Source: Trichoplusia ni (lineage: Eukaryota; Arthropoda; Insecta; Lepidoptera; Noctuidae). Taken from it: a stretch of 64,000 bases of DNA. The stretch is from positions 1,798,001 through 1,862,000 of the forward strand of contig NC_039486.1 of NCBI RefSeq assembly GCF_003590095.1, given 5' to 3'. Each line of letters opens with the position of its first letter. Position 1 is the first letter of the stretch. Shown piece by piece: positions 26,919-40,441 of this stretch. Below the pieces are notes generated by a model that was given only the letters and a program-made list of their open reading frames with translations, had not been told where the DNA came from and did no database searches. Both the position numbers and the translations under genes were made by a program.

Positions 26919-29900
26919 CTAACCTAACCTAGATATATCGGCAGTTTATTATCACAATAACCTTTATAAGACATTTTAAAATCTTAGAATCTTTTGGAAG
27001 AGCACAATTTTAATTAGTGTTTCGATAGATTCTTCTGAAAAACAAGAAATTGCATACGTTTTCAAAAGAATAACTCAACAGCTCATTCGCCTCATAATTA
27101 ACTCCCAATTAAAGAGAATTTAAAATCATAACTTGCATTAACATAATCTATTACAAAGTAAATAAAAAAAAACAAAAGTTAGATTATCAATACGTTCCCA
27201 ATTAAGAAACATAAAACACCAATTCTCACAACCCTAGAGAGTGCTCACAAAAACACATACAGTACTGTGGGAATGTACTTCGTAATACAATCTTTTTGCT
27301 ATATTGGACGATGTTTAAACACACCGGACATGCGTAGAAATAACATGGATGCAACTTGGTGATGCTCAACTTTAAGATATAAAATATCGATAAAAGTATC
27401 TTGTTTATCGATAGGGCAGCACTAATGCGGTTGTATAGTAGAGTTACTTTTAATTAGGTATAATTATGTGAGCTGTTTGTGGGGATCGTATGTTCTGTTT
27501 TTTTTTGACATAAGCATTTTTTTATAGACCTACTCGTAGTATGATTTTGTTATCCAAACACTGATTAAGAAAAAAAAGTTCTCAAATTTCAAGTTAAGAT
27601 TTGCATAGCAAAACTGTTCGCACAAATTATCATCTTAGCTACCAGAAGTTAATTATTATTTCTATAGGTATAGAAATTGCGGAAACGAAGAACATATTAT
27701 AATTGATCAAATTAATTTACAGTAAAACTGAGAATGTCAATTGAATTAGTCTTCCGCAAGTTTGAACAGTTAAAAAAGCATAAAATGTTAAGGGCTTCCA
27801 AACACTGGTTATAATTATCTCTAGGATATAATTTTGCAACTCTTAACAGTTGCAATAATTTACAGGAATGGCTAACTATTGCTATATAAAATACATTAAA
27901 TTTTTAGGTGCTAATACAAAATATAATATTTTAAACATTACCCTCCAGACTTTACACGGCCATAAAAAGTTTAAAACTTAGAAACTTGATAATTCAGCCC
28001 GATAGATACTTTTTAGCCGGATATATTTTTTTAACTGATTAAAAATAGCTATGTATAATTAAGCTTGTTTCACAATTAATGATACCTAAATAATAAGTCC
28101 TCATTCAAGACCACAATTATCTACAATGATAATCATGCTATTGATACTTATTTAAAATAAAAACCAAGAACGATATGTATCAGAAAATATAATATACTAA
28201 GTAAATTAATGAGTCAATCCACGCGCGATCGATCAACGACGTCCTGGGCCGATGTTTTATAAAAAAAAAGTAGAAAATCCTTTTATTAACATCAATAAAG
28301 CGTTGAATATTCATTGCGTTGGAATTGCGTTTAATTACTACAAAGTATCTTTCGTGTGGAGGTTGACAATCTAGCAATCTGATGAACGCGATAGAAAACG
28401 ACCAATGACGTGACTGACATAATAGGCAGAATGAGAAAATCCTTCGCTTCTGAGAATTCGTGTTCGAGATTTAAAAAGTTGGAGCGAATAATTCAGTCCT
28501 ATTAGCGACAATCAAATTTATCATTAGAATCTAATCAATTGGCAAAAACATGCAATGACAATAGAAAACCTCTTTGGAAAGTTAGAATACTTGTTATTTT
28601 GATGAAGTTACAAATTAAATTCTAAATCAAATGCTGATTCATCTCTCAAGAGCATGTATTTTTCTCAAAAAGTCAACCGCGTGTGTTATACCTAACTACT
28701 AACTAATAATGTACGAGAGCACCAGAATTTAATAAGATAAACGATACCTCATTAAAAACGTTTTCTGATTTCTGAGGGTGTATTGCCAATCACATAGCTG
28801 CGCAAAGCGCGTGTTTTTAAACAATATATCCTCTCTTGATCATAATTACGCTATTAATAAGAAACAGTGATAATGAAAACTCGTTTTTCGTAAAAGGTCA
28901 GTAATAATTACGTACAACATACAAAATTGACAAGTCGAAAAAGAGTTGTCCAGAGCCTATAATTTAATCAGTTTTTAAAAAGACAATAACTCATTCCACA
29001 TTCTTTCATATCTGAGCAATTTTGTCCATAGTAATAACGTTATATTTATAAATTATTTTCAATAATTGTTTTATTTTTAACTTAAATTTTAATTTTAACA
29101 TTTAAGATGTGAATTAAAAGTAATTTCACAGTGCGTTAACGCGGTTCTTAATTTAAAATTTAATTCTCGATCCGGGGCCAACATGGCGACTATCGTAAAA
29201 TTATTTATGTTTCATTTTGTTGCTTCGGTGATTATGGCTAATAAGGAATCTAGTTCCTGAACAGAACTATAATGTACGTAACTAATAAAATGTTCGTTTT
29301 CTCTTTATGTGGAGTTCATAAAATAAGCCTGGATGCAAATACTGCTATCCTACATTATATATAAATCGTTTCACAGATTATTAAATCCAGATAACATATA
29401 AATGAATTGTACCAACACAACTCTATAAAACAATATGACTATAATAATTGTATTATTATAAATAAATTCCTGTAATTATCATGTAAGTATTTATAAGTTT
29501 ATTGAGACCAGTGTCCTGAGAAAACACGCCATTTTTAGTTTCCAATCAATACAATATTATATGTATTTGTATGTAGGTACATTAACATATAAAACCTATC
29601 ACATAACTGCCTGATATGTGATAAAAAAGAAACAACATTTGCTGCAGTAAGCAGTTTAAAAGTATCTCGGCCAATCCCGTTCTCGGTTACATTTTTTCCA
29701 CATAATTTAAGGAGTATTTAAATGCTATTTTCATTAAGATCGACGGGAGACATTGAGAACAGTTTTATGTCGGAGTTTACGATGTAAGGGCTCGGTCGTA
29801 ATGCGAGCGGCGATAGCTAAAGCGATTTAACATTAATTTAACTCTATATCGTAGTTATTGAACCGCTTTTTGCATATTAATAAGCCTGATATTAATTAAA

Positions 29901-32900
29901 CTTATCCTTGGTAACATAAAATCGTGGTTTTAAGTTTTGTTATAAAAGTATATATATATTTTATTTGCATTCCTTCTATCTACCTTTTGTTATCACAAGG
30001 CATTTCTTATGTTACTCCTCATTAATAGACCTCCATATACTATTTTAAGTAAGTAAAAAAAATATCGTCAATGCAAGCTGACATCGCACGAAATTGTAAA
30101 AAAAACAGCGCAATAATTACATAAATCGTCGCGTGACAAACATAAATGCTTCAAAATGCAATAAAATTCTTACAATTAGTGAAACGTTAATCATGCGTGC
30201 ACGCATTACGTTTTTTTAACGTTATTTAGCAAACAACATAAGAAAGGTTACGTAATTAAACGCGTTCGTGTAACACCGCTAGTTATGGATGCTGATATCG
30301 AAAGAGAAATGGGTAAATTACATAAAAATTACGCGTCTACAGTCATTAATGATGATTAAAACAATAATCAGTCATGTGTTCCAGAAATTGTTGAAAGTGA
30401 ATTACTTATTGCATTTTAAATGTAGTTTTTCACCGTGATTAGTAGAGCATTCGGTTAACTGCATATGATTTCACTTTCAGGATCGAAAGTCTTACGCATT
30501 TATCATAATAATAACACCGTACGTGCAATATGATTCTATTTTCATAAAATATCATTGCATATTAAGTATGTACTTATAAATACTTAACCATGACCATAAT
30601 GACATTTAAAAGTCAACCTGTCAACTAAACGTCATCCACCATATGCAAATTCACTTGACACGGCAATGGTATTCCGCTACTCTGCCAATATACATCTAAA
30701 GTCGTCTTCAAACCTTTCGTTTATAAGTTTGGCGTAATAAATTAATTCTGTTACGTAATTAGCGGTCTCGCGTGACTATGAACCATAAGAGAACTTGTCT
30801 TTGAGTGTTTAGCAACTATTTAAGTTTTGCCCCGTCCGATTTATTGAGAGGCACTTAGTTTTATTATAGGCTGAATATAAATAAAATTAATCTCGTCCAG
30901 ATAAGATAATGTGTAATTGTGTAGAAAAACTTTTGGACAATTTAAATTTATGATTTTATTTTTAATAACTTGCACTTGATTATGCTGGGAAAAATATTAA
31001 TGAGCAAAATATTTCTTTATGCCTATAATACTTATTTTTTTGTTGCGTTGCGCATTTTATTATTGCCGTACATGAAAACAATGTTTGAAAACATGAGTCC
31101 TTTATGCGTGATTACTAACTAAGCATATTGAGATAGTCTCATGTTGACCACAAGTACAATAAGTGAAAATACTTAAATATCTTATTACAACCACAGCTAA
31201 TAAATAAAATATAAACTACGAGACAACTTCGAAATAATCTTAATAAAACCGTAGATTAGTAAGGAGATCGAGCAAAAATGTCGATACGCTCCTGATGCGC
31301 CTACGCACGCAATCAAGCGGTAACCATGGCAACGCATACTGGAATCCAATATGGCCGCCCCGTCTTATCAGGTTATTGGAGGCTCGCTTGATCCCGCTAC
31401 TGAAATATGTAGGGAGTAATGTAATAACAGACCAATAAGGTAAACCATGCGAAGTAATCAATTTAAAATTAAATCTAATGAAAAAGTAATAAAGCTGCTT
31501 TCATCTTGTACGGAAGAATCGAATTAATAAATTATGTGAACGTCACGCGTCGCTGTTTTTCTGTAAGTTTGCAAGTCACATAAAATTAAGGCTATTATAT
31601 ATAGGGCTCAATTCAAGATACTTGCAAAAGTGCAAAAAGTATGCAGCTGTAAAAGAGTTAATTCGTTTTGTTCCAATGAGCAAAGAATTAAATGAGACAT
31701 TGTATTCTTTGATTGCGTAAAGTTCATGAAACACTATCTAGTCCCTAAGGTTCTTGGTGCATTTTGTTTGCTGCTATGATGCCATAGCGTGATGTTATAT
31801 AGACTTCCTCAGTAAGTGGACCCTCAAAGTAAAAAGTTTTTACCACAAGGTCTTGATATCGCTACCAACCTAAGGAAACTATCTATACAATCTTTAATTT
31901 GGCATTGGCAAGGCTACAAAGGTTAACCGAAAATATTTCACAATGCCGCAATAATTTTAAACCCACATGCAGTTTAATAAGACCAATTACAGTCAAACGT
32001 GTAGTTAAATCTATTATAATGGTAGACTAACAAGAACTATAAATATGAACTCGGAGATATTGTAACACTACTTACATTACAACTTCATATTCTTAACGAT
32101 AAACAACAAATTAAGAAATATAAATGCACAAACCACAAATAAATAAACGATTTGACATCTCACGTCAAATAGAAAACAATTTTTAATCTGTCAACAAGCC
32201 ATAGAGAAAGTAAGTTTATTTTTCGAGCAAAGGTAACTAGGGTCAAAGTTCATTTGTCTGCCTTTTAGCGGCACTTAACCTCTATTAAAAGCAAAACACA
32301 TAGAAGTTTATGTGAATAACCAAATAACAATCGGTAGAGTCGTGAGCTCGTGACGCCCGAGGCAGGTGACGAAAAACCTAACAATTCAATTGTGCATTCG
32401 GTATTTAGAATTCATAGACTAACATCTGATATGGAATTGAATTGTTATGGACTAGCGCAGTGGCCGTTATTGTTTTGTTTAATTTTAAATGTTTAATTAT
32501 TATGGATAGTGAATAATTAATAGATATTGTTATGTGTCAGTAAAGGCTTATTTATGTTGGTATTTAGATTATAACATTGCGGTTCGGCCGTAATTTCATT
32601 TATATTAGCTCTAATAGCTAAAAGCAGACGAAAATAAAATGATGTTGTGTCATATCATTAGTTTGCACTTAGAGGGAAAGTCCTCAGTACTAGGGATATG
32701 TATATTTCGTTAAGTAATACTTATTTATAAGCGAGGTATGCAACGCTATGCTTGGATTAGTGTACAACTTCCATCAGATTTCACAAGCAAGTCACGTAAC
32801 CCGTTACAGCTTATAGCTTTGTTATTATTAATTTTACTACCACAATTCCTACGTTCTCACATTACAATATTTATCACAATCACTCGATGTAAACCTCTTT

Positions 32901-35334
32901 TCTTGTAACGGTAATATCGATAATAGAAACGACATTTTGGAATAGGAGCACGTACGAGTAGTGCGAACCGCTCATTGGCGGGAGCCGCGGGCTTGCACTG
33001 GACTGTTTAATTTTCAATTTAGATCGCAATTTGCGATGCCGCTCGCCGCACGCCCAAACTGGCGTCACTCCATACGATAGATTTATGTACAGCCACTTAT
33101 AAATATACGTGGAATATATTAAAAGAAATTAACTCGTGTAAGTTACGAGCCCGGCCGGAGTTTTCAAGATAAGAGTTAATGAAAATTGAGATTTTTTTTC
33201 TCGACAAATTCGTCAAGTGCGGGTGTGGCCGACTGAGATAAGCGGAATTGATCTGTCCGGTGTAACTAATTGGTAAGGAGTTCGCAGTCTACTTGTTTAT
33301 TGTACAACTTTTTTATCGACAGGTATCTGTGGAACAGGACGGTATCCTCGGTATTTTATTAAGATAACGTCATTTTATTTTTTAATTATAGATAGTCGAT
33401 TCAAATTTTGTTCCCCTGCCGAATTCAAGTTGGTGACAGCGGATACATATGTTTTACATTAAAAGCTTCCGATTGGATTTTTTGTTATGGTCATTAAATT
33501 ACTAATAGCACTTTTTAGCTATCATTTATTTAGCTGAGTGACAAAAACGTCAGATAAATAAAACATATTAATTGTCAACTCATCAGAAAAGACAAAAGAG
33601 CTCTCGAAACGGAACGCAATCCTAAAATTTAACCAAACCCGAGTAACGTAATACCAACGGAAATAAAGAAGTAATAATGCAATTTCACTATTTTATCGCC
33701 AGTTAAGACGCTAAATGGCATGTTAACACACGAAATGTAATATAAAACCGTCGCCGAGACATTAGCGATGAGAAATGCGTTATTATAAAACCGAATCTTT
33801 TTTTAAACTTACAAACTTGAATGAATTGAACGTCATATTTTTCCGTAATGGGACAAGATGGGGAATTTATGTCTCGTACATTTTCGACCTAATACGTGTC
33901 ATTTTGGAACGGTTTTTTCTGTTAGAAATTGCTTTGGAGAGAATTTTCCCTGGAGGCATTTTATGGAGAACGATTTAGGAAAGTACTATTAACGTCTATC
34001 TAGGTGCTAAAGTTGACCTTTCTCTATTTTTCAGCATATTTAAAGCAATATTGTAGAGTCAATTTACTCTTCGAATTCCCTGAACATTTGTAACCAGAAA
34101 ACAAAACACAACCCGACCCTCGTTACCGTCCACTCAAACTTTCAAAACAAGGTACAGCCAAACCATCAAGTTATCAACACATAACTAAAATTACTAACAA
34201 TTTCCATCGAAACTCCTCTCGAATAGGACCTAATGTACGACTGTATGTCCCATTTGATCATATATGGGATGGTAATAGCAAATCGTATGGAATCATCATC
34301 CGCCGTGTCGCTACCTTTGGCATTTCTGACCAGGTAATGCCAGTACCGTAGTTTAGTTCCTACAAATTGCCAGTAAACGCCAATGGATGCCAATTGGACT
34401 TTCACTACGCGGATTGTGTGAGATTTAGGAGAGTTCTTGTTTTAGCAATGTTTATGGGAGTTTCACAAACGCTATAAATATTCCGTCTCGTTATTTACAT
34501 GCTCATAAAGTGGGACGGAAACACGCTTTCATATTGTTATTGTAATTGAAATATCTAGTTATTAAAGTCGATAAGGATTGGATCTTGTCGGACGCACCCT
34601 AAGATCTGTTACTTTGATCAATAGTTTAACGATGATTCAAGTGACCTATTCAACACGGACAATTTCAAATCAAATCCCTTGGTAGATCGTTAACAGATAC
34701 AAATGGATCAGTAACGTCAGAATTATGGGAATTGCTTTTTTTTAATAAGAAGTATTTCATCAAACATATAAACATCCTACACAGAGTACAAAATTCATCA
34801 AATCTCAGCGTGCAGTTACTAGGGCCACAGAAATTTGAACAAACTTACAATGTTCTAGGTCAACGCTGCCAAACAAAATCAGAAGTTTAAGCTCCAGTGT
34901 GGAAATCAACGAATGGGAACAAGTCGCATGAAGATGTTTTCAAACTTATTCACGATGTGTCTTTATTAACGCACCAAGTCTTTAATATGTTAATGTTATA
35001 TGTAACTCCAACCATAATAAATGGGGAGTAATTACTAACTTTGCATATTTCTAATGAGGAAAAAGCTATAACCGAACATGAGTACGCCTTTAGGTCCGAC
35101 GGCAAACTTCTTTCATCGCGACATGACATACATTTGCTTTATAACATAACAATGTAAGTTTAATGACGCTATTAACTTTTCAACGGAAAACCTTCGATCC
35201 GAACGATGATAAATATTGGATGTTAGAAGACAGGCAAGGATATAAAATTATCAGTTATTATATGTAACACCTACGGTATTTAGGACTACAGTTCATAGTT
35301 GTAGAGGCATAGGGAGATTATGAAGTGCACTGAC
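26919..35334. other. ds: Intronic, AT-rich; candidate regulatory patches
   Basis: No gene is supported. Two GC-richer patches stand out: 31290-31400, with an exact RFX X-box and a following ATGGCCGCC, and 32940-33070. CAACATGGCGAC near 29180 is another YY1/Pho-like word. Open frames over these patches show no family resemblance. Confidence 0.45.
31320..31333. promoter_or_regulatory. RFX X-box match
   Basis: GTAACCATGGCAAC fits the X-box rule GTNRCC, 0-3 nt, RGYAAC at every constrained position. RFX proteins bind this site and often drive cilia genes, active in insects in sensory neurons. No cilia gene is seen beside it, so it would have to act as an intronic enhancer or be chance. Confidence 0.5.
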
Positions 35335-37038
35335 CTTTAGAATACAGCTGCCAACAGCTTCGCTCTCCGACACGGTGACATTGTAGAAGGACTGGTCGAA
35401 GATCGGCTCGTTATCATTCACATCTAACACTGTCACTGTTAACGTCGCGGTGGAGGACATCGGAGGATTGCCCCGGTCTTGAGCCACTACCGTCAGCCGC
35501 GGCATCGGGTTCGTCTCACAATCCACGCGAGCACGTGTCGTCACCAACCCCGATCGCTCGTCAATCGCAAACCAATCCGACTGAGGAGTCGCAAGTAAAG
35601 AGTATCGAATTTCCGAGTTCTCCCCTTCGTCAGCGTCAGTCGCTGATACCTGCACGACCGGCGTACCTGGAGCCGCCGCTTCAGGCACATTTGCCTTGTA
35701 CTCGGGTTCAACGAAAACCGGCGCATTATCATTCACATCAGTCACTCTTAGACTGATGATCCTCGATGCGTGTAAAGGCGGCGACCCCTTATCAGTTGCT
35801 ACTACATTCAGCGTGTAAGATGAACGAGCTTCACGATCCAGTGGTAACGCGACAACCACTAAATAAATTATATTATCATGAGTCCGTAAATCAAAATGTC
35901 CGTCCCCGCCACTTAGCGTAACGTTTACGTTTGCGTATTCTGTTTTTGAGTCTGGATCATGTACTGATATTCGAGCCACGAACTCATCAAGTTGTGCTGA
36001 CTCAGAGATTTTTGGTGTAGCATCATCACTTAGGAATATTACATCTATTGTAGGCTGGTTATCGTTAACGTCAGTCACCCGAATAGATACAAAAGCAGTT
36101 GTTTCTAGGGGCTGCGCACCCTTATCCCTCGCTACAACAACAAGCTCATGTAATTCCTTCGTCTCAAAATCTAAAGCTTTATTTACAGTAATTTCACCCG
36201 TTTCAGGATCAATTTTAAACATGTTCTCCTTATCACTCTGCCTTCTGTTTATTGAGTATTCAATTAAACCATTTTCACCAGAGTCTAAGTCAGTCGCTGA
36301 CACTTTTAATACGGGAGTGCCGACGGTCGCGTTCTCCGGAATAGTAGCAGAGTAAGCACTTTCGGCGAACACAGGAGGATTATCATTAACGTCTAAAATA
36401 GTTATATTCACTGTCATAGTCCCTCTTAGTGGTGGAGTGCCACCGTCTAGTGCTTCTATAACTAACTGATAATGGTCAGTTGTCTCCCTGTCAAGGAAGC
36501 CATTAATTTGTAAGTCCAGATATAGGACTCCATCTCTTTCCCTATGGGAAGACAATCTGAACGCATTATCAGTATTTCCAGATACAATATTGTATCTTTG
36601 TGTATTGAATGCTCCTAAATCCTGGTCTTTGGCCGGGTTTAGCTTCCTCTTAACGTCTCTGGGGGTGTTTTCTGAGAACTCGACGTTCATCACTGGGGTG
36701 GGGAAAGTGGGGGCATTGTCGTTTTCATCTAGAACTCGGACGACGACACGGATATTGTCGCCGCTAGCGGGGATAGCGACTAGAGCGTAGTGGTCCCGGT
36801 TCTCTCTGTCTAAAGGGCCACGGGTTCTGATCTCTCCCGTGTGGGGATCTATCCTGAGGTCGTCGTTGACGGCGCTGCCGGGGACCGGGACGATGGTGTA
36901 GGGGGGCGCGGCGTCGGGCAGTTCGTCTCCGAGGTGGCCGACCAGGGTGCCGGCGCGTGCGTTCTCTCTCACGGTGAACTCTCGCACGTGCTCCGCGGCC
37001 GCGGTCGCGACCAGCAGGCAAGCGATCACGCGCAACAT
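35335..37038 (-). CDS. ds: Dachsous cadherin, first coding exon
   Basis: This exon encodes the N-terminal 568 residues of the giant protocadherin Dachsous, the cell-surface ligand of Fat in planar cell polarity and Hippo growth control. Seen: an ATG followed by a hydrophobic signal peptide (about residues 1-15), then cadherin repeats each closed by a calcium-binding DxNDNxP-type motif near residues 104, 216, 323, 434 and 539, and the first strand of a sixth repeat. LDRE- and DxD-type calcium motifs recur. The order and wording of the repeats (for example YNIVSGN, RLSSHRERDGVLYLDLQ, SDDATPKISES) match insect Dachsous rather than Fat or other cadherins. The reading frame runs 13 codons past residue 568, but AAG followed by GTCAGT at 35335/35334 is a strong donor in phase 0, and the family continues across this point. 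The remaining repeats, membrane segment and tail are outside the window. The 5' half is much more GC-rich than its surroundings. Confidence 0.95.
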
Positions 37039-37084
37039 CGCGCGTTCTTATCCCTCACCGCACACACATTGTCACACACACCTG
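37039..37084 (-). other. ds: ds 5' UTR segment and its splice acceptor
   Basis: Just upstream of the ds ATG the minus strand carries a T-rich tract ending in TTTCGCAG at about 37082-37084, followed by a short GT-rich leader from 37081. This is a good 3' splice site, so the transcript most likely has at least one upstream non-coding exon. Its position and the promoter cannot be fixed from sequence alone. Confidence 0.6.
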
Positions 37085-40000
37085 CGAAACAAAACAATAA
37101 ACAGTTAAACCTCTGATCGTCGAAAAACAAAACACTGCCTAGATCTTTGCCTATCAGCGAGAGATCTCAAAAAAACGAATGCATAACTATAAATAACGGC
37201 AATCATAACCATTAATCAGATGTCTTGAAATAAAAACGTTTCATTTACTAATTAGACTGGCTGCTAATTGAAGGCTGTGCCGTGATTTTATGCAGCTTGA
37301 TTAGTGTTGAATGAGGACTTGTCACTTAGCATCCACTTTCGAACGAGATACGTTAACGTGTCGAGCAAGTTATACAAACACATCACTCCGTTATCCCTAT
37401 CATCCGTCATCCACATGAGTGCTAATAGTTATTTTTATAGTAATTATGCATACTGATAATGTTTTTGCATCTCCTATAAACGTAGATATAAACTAAAATA
37501 TCAACAACTTATAAGTTAAAAGAATGCGTACATTGCGATTTTTAGGTGATTATTTAATTGTGACTTTTTCTAACTTCGTTTTCTAAGTTAATCAAAGTAT
37601 TCTATATTAAAACCTACTACTTGACACCATAGATACAACTATACTTTTGCTTTACAATATCTACAATCATAGCCAAACAATGGGTCATTGTAATTCGACA
37701 AGGTGCGAATTACATGTCATAGAGCAAGTCAACAAAAGAAATCGATCAACGATTCTAAATCTAACATATCACTTTACAATCTCCCACAAAAGTGTTACCA
37801 TGTTAACAAAATACGTGTCAATACATTTGTACTCTCAATACGTCAGTATACCGCGATATGGCAACATTTTACAGCCTCTATTAACATCGTTTAAACTACC
37901 TTTTCTTATCCGCCAAAGGAAATTTCATGAATGATGCATAAACACTATAATTATAACACACTCGTACAGTCAGTACCACAACAAATATACTACTAAAATG
38001 AACCTTATGACTTTGGCTTAAAGACTATGTCAAATACACGAACATATGGTGTAGAGTACCATATATAAAGTAACATTTATTCTCAAGACCTACCACGAAC
38101 TCACACATCTACATTTTTGCACTTGTGAAAAAGGGATGGCGCTCTACTCCGTATATCGGTCTATCTCGCTTCCACAACAGCATCGGCGGCTCTAAGATAT
38201 TATGGTAGGCCCTTGGCCCTTAGTTTTTGCTAGACTAGTTTATAAAGGGGCACTCGTAATCATTAAGTATGAATATTTATATGTTATATCTAACTCCTTC
38301 GAACGAATTTATGTTGTATATTTTACTAGTTATATTATGACACTCGTTGGACTGTAATTTATTTGTATTTTTATATAATTAATCGTCTTGATTGCAGCTT
38401 TAAGTATTTATTTATTTTTTATATATTATTTAGTATTTATTTATTTATTATTTTTAAACTGTTTTCTTCTTGACTATGGTACAATAAGTAATGTCATTCG
38501 TAACGTTTATTACGATAGATTTTTTGCAAATTTGGTTTTCTATACCTTATTTGACCTTTTGCAAGTTGGACTCGCAACCCTCCGTTTTTCAAGTCCGACT
38601 TGCAAACACATTTTAATTCTCACTTACAAACTTATGTTACCTTTATTTCTTTATCACATTTGTGAACAAAAGTTCAAAGTGCAAGAAAACTTTACACACT
38701 ACACACATCGATTTGTCTTTCAACTATTTGTCTGATCCTATGTTTTGTAAGCCTAAAGGATGCGAACAAAGGCACAGTAAACGCAAGCCATCCCACATAC
38801 AAGTCTTATCAGTATCGTAAAGTTGATACTTGTCTGAAAATCCCAACACGTCTTGTAACCAAGAATTTGAGAGTACAGTATTCAACAAAAGTTGCGCAAT
38901 GTCAGTTAGAATTTTAGTACAAATTGTTACACAACTTGAGTTGAAGGTTGTAACAAAAACGTAGACAAACTAGAAATTGTAAACTGTTATTATAGATCTA
39001 ATTAAAACTACTGCATTACAACAATAAATGTTATAGACTACCTATTTTGGAACATAACTAATTGGATATAAATCAAAATCTATAATAGTCATAGACTCGA
39101 ATATAAAAATATTTTAATACAACTTCGTTACATAATTAAAAGATAAGAAAATAGTGTTTCTTAGTTATAGTTATAAAACTTGTTGACTAATCCGTTGGTG
39201 GCAATGTTTTTTTTTATTGTGGTGACGTCATTATCCGATGTAGCCCGGAAATGGGCACGATGGACTTTTGAGCACGAGGTTTTGGGTTTATTACCTGGTG
39301 AAGTAGTCATTATCTATCTTAACTTGTAGGTATGTGATAGAACTAGGTTATGTTATTAAAAGTATAAAACAATCATACTTTATTTGTTTAAATATTCTTT
39401 CCTATAGAAATATTAGGTAAAGTTAATTCCACTTATTATTTGTTTAAGTTTTAATTCCATATGTCAATATATTTATGATTTATCAAATTAATACTTTTCC
39501 AACAACACTCCCTATTCTAAATAGTAATAATTTTGTTACGTAATTATTATTGAAACATCGAACAAAAATACAACACTTTCTTAAACCAGAATTCCTTTAC
39601 AACTACTCTTAAGGGCAAATCACATAATCACAATATCCCAAGCCAAGGGACGAATTAAAAAAAAACCTACCTGTCAAAGTACCTGCGCTGTGTAAATTTT
39701 GAGAAGCTTTCAACAAAGACAACACTTAACTTAGTAATAATATTATTTAAAGCGTAATTGTTTGTTCTACTGCCCTTAATATGCGCCCGAAGATCATTTA
39801 AACCTTTAAAGAATGATATAATAATAGTAAGCCACAATTTCGAACAACGCCATCTAGTGTCAAACTAAGTAGAGCTTGTATTAGGAGTACTGGAAAACTG
39901 GTAAACATATATTTCTAAATACATACATAATATAGATAAATAATAGCCAGACAGATCCAGACAATGATCGTGATCATCACACAAACATTTGTCATGTGTA

Positions 40001-40441
40001 GGAATCGAACCCACGACCTCCGATATAGCAAACAGAGCAACTAACCACTACGCCAACAGGCCAGTCATGTTGGATATTGAACTAAGACTTAAAATAAAGG
40101 TAGGAGTAGATTAAATCTCTCTCCCTTTCTCTCTCTCTCAAACAAAAAATAATATTATTTGCTATGGAGAAACTAATTCTCTCTTTTCTATGGCTTTATA
40201 CCTAGCATGTCACTGTAAAGGTTTTTTTACCATAACTTGTATTCCAGTATCGTCTACAACAATAATTTATTTTGCAACATTGTAACTAACTGGAACTTTA
40301 CTATAAATAACCATGGTGTTAACTATCCACACACTTTTGAAATAAAAAATATAAGATCTTTAGACTTTAGAGACAAAACTTTAAAGTTTAGAGTTCTCAT
40401 CTCTCTTATATTTTGGAATATCGTATAACTAAGCTATAACA
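37085..40441. other. Upstream ds intron or intergenic; one SINE
   Basis: No coding sequence is recognised. The open frame around 38388-38735 is built largely on TTTA-rich low-complexity sequence. A tRNA-derived SINE lies at 39841-40067. A CT-rich microsatellite occupies about 40116-40140. Confidence 0.5.
39841..40067 (-). mobile_element. tRNA-derived SINE, copy 1
   Basis: Read on the minus strand it starts with a tRNA-like head: box A TAGTGGTTAG (40041-40050) and box B GGTTCGATTCC (40001-40011). An AT-rich body follows, ending in AGATGGCGTTGTTCG near 39845. The head, a GAGTACT/TAAACATAT block and the AACGCCATCTA tail are shared with the copy at 56346-56552, so both belong to one family. Confidence 0.75.

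Larger units (their letters stand above)
1..35334 (-). other. ds: First coding intron of ds (incomplete, more than 35 kb)
   Basis: The stretch starts at the phase-0 donor of the first ds coding exon and runs off the left edge. No further cadherin coding is seen on the minus strand: no open frame has a DxNDN motif or homology to the next Dachsous repeat. The content is AT-rich DNA with isolated repeats (separate entries) and a few GC-rich patches. That it is one intron is inferred from the absence of the next exon. Small nested non-coding genes cannot be excluded. Confidence 0.75.

Noticed and set aside
26919..26933. Telomeric repeat array
   Set aside because: Only two CCTAA units are present; too few to call interstitial telomere sequence.
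35535..37116. Several open frames on both strands over the ds exon
   Set aside because: They overlap the cadherin-coding frame, have no domains and reflect the exon's high GC content.
38388..38735. 115-codon open frame with hydrophobic translation
   Set aside because: Its first half is a translation of TTTA-rich low-complexity DNA, and no motif, start context or splice evidence supports it.
40001..40050. Functional tRNA gene on the minus strand
   Set aside because: A and B boxes are good, but the acceptor stem and anticodon arm do not pair and the sequence continues into a shared SINE body.
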